A stretch of 64,000 nucleotides of DNA from Mesostigma viride (Eukaryota > Streptophyta > Mesostigmatophyceae > Mesostigmatales > Mesostigmataceae). The notes below the pieces were generated by a model. The model was not told where the DNA came from. It did no database searches and saw nothing but the letters and a program-made list of their open reading frames with translations. Position numbers and translations under genes: made by a program. This document shows positions 59,793-64,000 of this stretch, piece by piece (the stretch's first letter is position 1; each line of letters begins with the position of its first letter). The stretch is from assembly GCA_009746045.1 (NCBI GenBank), contig RPFO01000594.1, positions 808,449 to 872,448 on the forward strand, in the 5' to 3' direction.

Positions 59793-62187
59793 CGAGCACC
59801 CCCGCGCCCGACCAGCCCCGCTCTACCTGCGCGACGCCCGGGTGGTTGCCGCCCGGCTGGCGCTAGCGCAGGCCCGCCGCCGCGGGGAGGACCTGTACCC
59901 GTACCAGGAACGGCTTACTCAAGCATATACTGCCGCACATGCGGAGGAGGTGGAGACACTTGCCGCCGAAATCAATCGCCACACGGCCGCCAACCAGCAC
60001 AAGGCGGCCTGGCGCTCTCTCGACCGTCTCACCGGACGCCGGGAAACGCAACGGGCTGACATCCCAGGCACCCCCAGTGAACGCCTTGAGATTTGGTTCA
60101 GCTCCCAGGCCATACTATCAGGGGCCCCTGGCCCGCCCCCCCCGCTTGACCCCGCTGCAGCTGCACGCCCTGCGGCCAGCCGAGGCGGCCCCATCGAGCC
60201 CCCGCAGGCGCCCACCAGCGAGACGGACTACCTGGTCCCACCGCTCTCCGGCCCCCTGGTGGACGGCCCCCACGACGAGTGGACTCCCCAGGAATGGGCT
60301 GCTGCCATCTCCACCCTCCGCAATGATGCTGCCATGGGAGTGGACAATATTTCACCGGAGGTGGTTAAGATGCCTGAGCTTGAGCCCTTCCTCCGGGGTG
60401 TTTGCAACCGGATTCTACGAGATGGCCTCCCCCCGCCGACGTATTGGAAGACCGCTGTACGGGTCATGCTCTACAAGGGCAAGGGGTCCGCCGCGGATAC
60501 CGGCAACTACCGCGGCGTATGCCTCCAAAGCTGCGTGCTGAAAGTCTTCATGCGTCTCCTGCTGAACCGCATGCGCGCCAGCCTCGATCCCCACCTAGGT
60601 GAGTCCCAGATGGGCTTCCGTGTTGGTCGCAATTGTGTTATGGTCACTATTACCGCGCGCCGCCTGATCGAGGAAGTGGGTCGCCTGGCCCCCGGCCTCT
60701 TGCCATTGCTATTGATCTTCGTGGATTACACCAAGGCATTCGATACGGTTACCTGGGACGCCCTGTGGGTGGTCCTTCACCTGTTCCGTGTCCCATCGTA
60801 CATCGTTGAGATCATCCGCCAGTTCTATGAAGGGTCCCAAGCCCAGGTCCGTACCGCCGACGGCGTCACTCCGGCGTTCCCCCTGCACACCGGGGTGTGG
60901 CAGGGCTGTGTGCTCTCCCCATATCTATTCATCATTATGGTGGACTATATTATGCGGCGTGCACAAGCCCGCTTCGCCCGGGTGGAGGGGCGCCCGCCGG
61001 GGATCGAGATCACGGAGTACGCCAGCTACGGCGGGGTTGACCCACCCTACCGCCTGAGCGATCTGATCTACGCTGATGACACGACACTCGTGGAAACCCC
61101 AGAGTCAGCCCAACTGTGGCTAGACAGCTTATCACTGGAAGCGCGGGCGGTGGGGCTTATGATCAGCAAGAAAACGGAGGTCATGGCCATCGGCTTCCCT
61201 GCTGGGATAGCCCCACCCACCCTCCTCTTGCTGGACGGCAGCCCCGTCCCCCCGGCGACTCGCTTCAAGCTCCTTGGCAGCTGGCTTCCCTCCACGGCCG
61301 ACGACATCAACACCCGCATTGGCCAGGCCTGGGCGGCCCTCCGCCGCCTCGACAGGTTCTGGACCTGTCGCTACCTGAGTGAGCGACGCAAGCGCATTCT
61401 GTTCAAGGCCCTTGTCCTCAGCATCCTCCTTTATGGCTGCGAGGCGTGGACCCTGGACCAGGCGCTGAGCCAGCAGCTTGACGGCACCGTCACTCGAATG
61501 CTCCGTCATATCCTCGGCGTCCGCTACCAAGAACGCCGCACCCGGGCCGAGCTCTACTGCGAGCTCCCTCTTGTCACCCATACCATCCGACACCGCCGCC
61601 TCCTCTTTGCCGGCCATCTTGCCCGCACAGACCAGGTGAATACCGATGTGGGCCCTGCCGGGGGGCTTAAGACGGGCCAACCAGGTAGACACCTCCTCCT
61701 ATGGCAGGGTCCCCTTGTCCCATCGCAACCCACTGGCAAACTTGCGCGCGCCGGGCACCGGCGCGGCGCGACCCGGACCTATGTGACACAACTGCTTGAA
61801 GATGCAGGGCTTCTGGGACTATCCGTACTCCGCGCCCGCATGATTGCCAGTGACAAGGAGAAATGGGCTGCCATCTGCGATAAGCACCTTCCCGAGGGGT
61901 ATGCTCCTGTTTTCTCCCCACGGGCCCCGCGGCCCGTTGCTAGCCAGGGTAGAAGTCCGCAGGTGGAGGTTATTGGTCCTGAGGATAGCCGCTACACTAC
62001 CGCCTCGTCTGCCATTACAGTAGAGGACAGCTCGGATGAGGATTACATCCCCATCTAGTGCTTAACGGTTGGGGGATGATGCAGACGATATTTGTTTAAA
62101 CTTTTGTGTAATTATTTTTCTAATGAGATTAGCATAGTACTCCGTGGCATGCCTTTGCGCATGACACGCAAGTACTTACTTACTTAC
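59793..62187 (+). mobile_element. 5'-truncated LINE (non-LTR retrotransposon)
   Basis: The 12-bp direct repeat TTAATAAATTAT at 59781-59792 and 62188-62199 brackets this segment. It holds an open reverse transcriptase frame, a short 3' UTR and an ACTTACTTACTTAC tail at its 3' end. There is no endonuclease or nucleic-acid-binding ORF1, which fits the usual 5' truncation by incomplete reverse transcription. It inserted between the R1 and R2 segments of another repeat. The clade was not assigned. Confidence 0.85.
59842..62058 (+). CDS. LINE reverse transcriptase (partial ORF2)
   Basis: The frame is open from 59788; no ATG begins it, because the 5' part was lost. Numbered from the GTG at 59842 it has 738 residues. 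RT motifs in order: NYRG (about 222), GFR (258), FVDYTKAFDT (293-302), GVWQGCVLSPYLF (351-363), LIYADD with the catalytic YADD at 410-413, ISKKTEV (441) and FKLLGS (475). After the RT comes the LLYGCEAWTL, RMLRHILGV and RRLLFAGHLAR segment common downstream of LINE RTs. All catalytic Asp residues visible in the motifs are present and there is no internal stop, so the insertion may be recent, though without a 5' part it cannot be autonomous. The C-terminus is acidic (VEDSSDEDYIPI). Confidence 0.93.
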   Translation: MVAARLALAQARRRGEDLYPYQERLTQAYTAAHAEEVETLAAEINRHTAANQHKAAWRSLDRLTGRRETQRADIPGTPSERLEIWFSSQAILSGAPGPPPPLDPAAAARPAASRGGPIEPPQAPTSETDYLVPPLSGPLVDGPHDEWTPQEWAAAISTLRNDAAMGVDNISPEVVKMPELEPFLRGVCNRILRDGLPPPTYWKTAVRVMLYKGKGSAADTGNYRGVCLQSCVLKVFMRLLLNRMRASLDPHLGESQMGFRVGRNCVMVTITARRLIEEVGRLAPGLLPLLLIFVDYTKAFDTVTWDALWVVLHLFRVPSYIVEIIRQFYEGSQAQVRTADGVTPAFPLHTGVWQGCVLSPYLFIIMVDYIMRRAQARFARVEGRPPGIEITEYASYGGVDPPYRLSDLIYADDTTLVETPESAQLWLDSLSLEARAVGLMISKKTEVMAIGFPAGIAPPTLLLLDGSPVPPATRFKLLGSWLPSTADDINTRIGQAWAALRRLDRFWTCRYLSERRKRILFKALVLSILLYGCEAWTLDQALSQQLDGTVTRMLRHILGVRYQERRTRAELYCELPLVTHTIRHRRLLFAGHLARTDQVNTDVGPAGGLKTGQPGRHLLLWQGPLVPSQPTGKLARAGHRRGATRTYVTQLLEDAGLLGLSVLRARMIASDKEKWAAICDKHLPEGYAPVFSPRAPRPVASQGRSPQVEVIGPEDSRYTTASSAITVEDSSDEDYIPI

Positions 62188-62227
62188 TTAATAAATTATT
62201 ATTATTATTATTATTATTATTAGTTAA
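62188..62227 (+). repeat. (ATT)n microsatellite and right target duplication
   Basis: TTAATAAATTAT (62188-62199), the right copy of the target-site duplication, runs into about eight ATT units. This microsatellite is probably the original insertion site of the LINE. Confidence 0.85.
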
Positions 62228-62316
62228 GAACAAAACTCCGTTGGGAGTATACGTAACACATGGCCCTGGGAAGGGGGCCTGTGGTTTTTAATACATTCTG
62301 GGCTACAACCTGCAGG
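62228..62316 (+). repeat. Repeat segment R2, copy a
   Basis: Contains AACTCCGTTGGGAGTATACG, AACACATGG, GAAGGGGG, ATACATTCTG and CCTGCAGG. A second copy follows R1b at 63913-64000. The two copies differ at scattered bases. Confidence 0.85.
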
Positions 62317-62748
62317 TGGGGGGTGTAAACAGCCACCTACTCTGGGTGCACTAGGTGCACCTGCACCGCCATGTATTTCAGCAGCTAAGGTGCGGACATG
62401 GGGTAGAAGATGATTGTGGCTAGGCAATAGCTAGGGCATAACATCTCAGCAGAGAGTAACTCTCTGCATGGACAAAGCATGGCTAAATACTGCTAATGCA
62501 TCATCTGGTGTGGATCCCATGAAGGTGACGATCCCAGCGCGAATTTTTTGGCGCGGTACCCGTCCGTACCGTGAAAAAGTGGTGCACGGTGCGCGCACCC
62601 CTAGTGAGGCTGGCCATGGCGACGTGCTCCAGGCAAAACTAGACAAAGCTAGCATGCGGAATGCAGAATTATTGTGCGAATCTTAAAGACGATGAGTTTA
62701 TGATGTTATTTCTTAGCGGAGTCTGTGCGTGTTGATGAATAATTTTTT
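62317..62748 (+). other. Unassigned intergenic sequence
   Basis: No recognised gene. It contains a perfect hairpin, GCAGAGAGTAACTCTCTGC at 62449-62467, and GGTGCACTAGGTGCACC-type symmetry near 62345. A 72-codon open frame at 62468-62686 has no recognisable product and is not supported. Confidence 0.5.
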
Positions 62749-62886
62749 ATGAGTATCGCCACGGTTACATCCGCCACGATTACATCCGCCACAAGACCAA
62801 CCCCGAGAAGCCGCAAGTGTACTGGTGGGGCGGGGACCTCTATGTCAACAAGAAACTGTGGAAGCCCCCCCGGGCTTACCCGGGAT
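62749..62886 (+). pseudogene. Possible coding fragment of unknown identity
   Basis: One frame reads YRHGYIRHDYIRHKTNPEKP, then QVYWWGGDLYVNKKLWKPP, then RAYPG and TAG. Codon use is GC3-rich like the SEC15 exons and unlike the AT-rich flanks, and aromatic and charged residues are spaced as in a real protein. The start has a small duplication (CGCCACGGTTACATC / CGCCACGATTACATC). No Met is in place, so it could be a last exon or a decayed gene piece. I do not recognise it. Confidence 0.35.
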
Positions 62887-63270
62887 AGAGCACTCCAGCT
62901 AGTTGTCTAGATGGGGGCAATCGATGATGGGATAGCTGAGGCATTACAGCATGCACTTGAAACGATATTAGCGCACAGCGTTATAGTACCTTCAATTAGC
63001 TCTGGCACCTTGTGGCCATCAACTTGCGCGCCTTAATTAGCCGACGTCTTGAGCCCACCTCACATTTGTAGCATAAGCTATGCGTCAGCCTACCTATGGT
63101 ATTGCACTGGTTGTATTGCACCCACAGTGTTGCGCCCCGGCATGATGCACCATGCCGTGGAGAGAGAGCCCTGTGGCCTGCCCACTTGCGGCAGTGAGAG
63201 AAGCTAGGGCGCCCTCCCTCCTTCTTGCTGTGTATATAGGGTTGAAGGTTCCTTTACTCTGTATTGGCAC
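62887..63270. other. Unassigned intergenic sequence
   Basis: About 380 bp with no gene, RNA or clear repeat that I could support. TTGCACTGGTTGTATTGCAC near 63103-63120 is a small internal duplication. Confidence 0.5.
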
Positions 63271-63322
63271 CCACGTGACGCAGTCACGTGCTTATTAATT
63301 ATTAATTAATTAATTAAGTAGC
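63271..63322 (-). repeat. Inverted partial copy of R1
   Basis: CACGTGACGCAGTCACGTG (63272-63290) is a perfect palindrome with a 3-base centre, followed by TTATTAATTATTAATTAATT. The reverse complement matches the AATTAATT-AATAGACATG-TGACTGCGTCACGTG part of R1b, so this is R1 on the opposite strand. Confidence 0.65.
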
Positions 63323-63442
63323 TTCCATCATCATTCCGTCATCATTCCGTCATCGCGGCTCACAGAAGGGCACCAGCCTTATGCTGGCATCTGCCACCCC
63401 TATAGTGACCCTATAGTGACCGCGGCCTAGGGTGGGGTATCA
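63323..63442 (+). repeat. Short tandem duplications before the telomeric block
   Basis: ATCATTCCGTC occurs twice near 63330-63352 and CTATAGTGACC twice at 63401-63421. The latter, and TTATGCTGGCATC near 63378, recur near 63660-63708, so this stretch shares an ancestor with the duplicated block downstream. Confidence 0.6.
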
Positions 63443-63498
63443 CCCTAAACCCTAAACCCTAAACCCTAAACCCTAAACCCTAAACCCTAAACCCTAAC
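63443..63498 (+). repeat. Interstitial plant-type telomere repeat (CCCTAAA)8
   Basis: Seven perfect CCCTAAA units and a final CCCTAAC. On the complementary strand this is TTTAGGG, the telomere repeat of most plants and many green algae. Unique sequence continues on both sides, so it is interstitial. Confidence 0.95.
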
Positions 63499-63551
63499 AC
63501 TGTCTCCAGACACCCACGGCATCCCCCCACCCTGGCTATCACCCTCCCACT

Positions 63552-63776
63552 GTGACTAAATTTACTAAGTTTACTATGGGTTTTTGGTTTTTTTTCTAGG
63601 AAATTCAAGCCAGCTGCCGTGAGGTCAAGGTGCTACAGGTGCTGTGTGGTACAAGGTAGCTATAGTGACCTTATAGTGACCATGGTGGTAGACTCTTATG
63701 CTGGCATCCCAGGGTGACTAAATTTACTAAGTTTACTATGGGTTTTTGGTTTTTTTTCTAGGAAATTCAAGCCACC
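63552..63776 (+). repeat. About 60-bp segment duplicated 163 bp apart
   Basis: TGACTAAATTTACTAAGTTT to CTAGGAAATTCAAGCCA occurs at 63552-63613 and again at 63715-63776, almost identical, including GGGTTTTTGG and a T run. Between them lie TATAGTGACC copies and TTATGCTGGCATC. Confidence 0.85.
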
Positions 63777-63814
63777 TCCCATCACCCTCGTGGTCATGCA
63801 ACACACTAGTGGAG

Positions 63815-64000
63815 AATTAATTAATTAATTAATAGACATGTGACTGCGTCACGTGAGCATAAGTCCTCAGTGGGAGGGGAACATGGGATGGAATTGAATT
63901 GAATTGAATTGTAACATAACTCCGTTGGGAGTATATGTAGCACATAGCCCAGAGAAGGGGCATATGGCCTATCATACATTCTAAGCTACTTCCTGCAAGG
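63815..64000 (+). repeat. R1b-R2b repeat without the LINE
   Basis: R1b (63815-63892) is followed by four ATTGA-type units (63890-63911) and then directly by R2b (63913-64000, running off the window). Near 59684-62316 the same two segments are separated by the LINE. The element's own nature is unknown. Confidence 0.8.

Noticed and set aside
59939-61921. Other frames across the LINE
   Set aside because: The 738-codon frame holds all RT motifs; the others are shadows.
63443-63498. True chromosome end
   Set aside because: Non-telomeric sequence continues for 500 bases beyond and 63 kb before.
1-64000. tRNA, rRNA or other structured RNA genes
   Set aside because: None was recognised by eye on either strand; a covariance-model search was not possible here.

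Overview
The window looks like nuclear DNA of a GC-rich plant-lineage eukaryote, most likely a green alga. The evidence is: a gene cut into 14 exons by GT-AG introns (one GC-AG); a protein that resembles land-plant SEC15 along its whole length; a block of plant-type CCCTAAA telomere repeat; a LINE reverse transcriptase; and no bacterial operon structure. Genus cannot be read from the sequence.

Layout. 203-2578 (minus strand) is an uninterrupted 791-codon gene for a mostly disordered protein with two DUF5710-like motifs, a 12-Gln tract and SUMO-interaction-like motifs. 2579-4551 is an upstream region shared with the divergent next gene. 4552-59604 (plus strand) is one gene, the exocyst subunit SEC15: 14 exons carrying about 2.8 kb of coding sequence spread over 55 kb. 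Two introns are giant because they are filled with satellite DNA. Intron 1 (26.6 kb) holds about 890 copies of a 28-bp unit (5472-30468). Intron 10 (14.7 kb) holds about 285 copies of a 50-bp unit (41905-56184). Together these arrays are about 71% of the gene and 61% of the window. Most other introns carry smaller minisatellites or duplications. In introns 2, 3, 8 and 11 the duplicated piece contains the exon's own 3' end and its 5' splice site.

59605-64000 is repeat-rich. A 5'-truncated LINE (59793-62187) is flanked by a 12-bp target-site duplication and sits inside a copy of another repeat family; a version of that repeat without the LINE lies at 63815-64000. An interstitial (CCCTAAA)n block lies at 63443-63498. 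One short possible coding fragment (62749-62886) is unidentified.

The two genes show no functional link. The most notable feature is the SEC15 architecture: a vesicle-tethering gene whose pre-mRNA would have to remove about 39 kb of satellite RNA. Both arrays have uniform cores and variant-rich edges, and 28-bp array units near the right edge form a higher-order repeat. Exon 4 has a net one-base frameshift at a 17-G run, more likely a base-call or assembly problem than a real break. Most of the longest open frames in the window (in the 28-bp, 50-bp, 25-bp and 7-bp repeats) are by-products of repetition, not genes.
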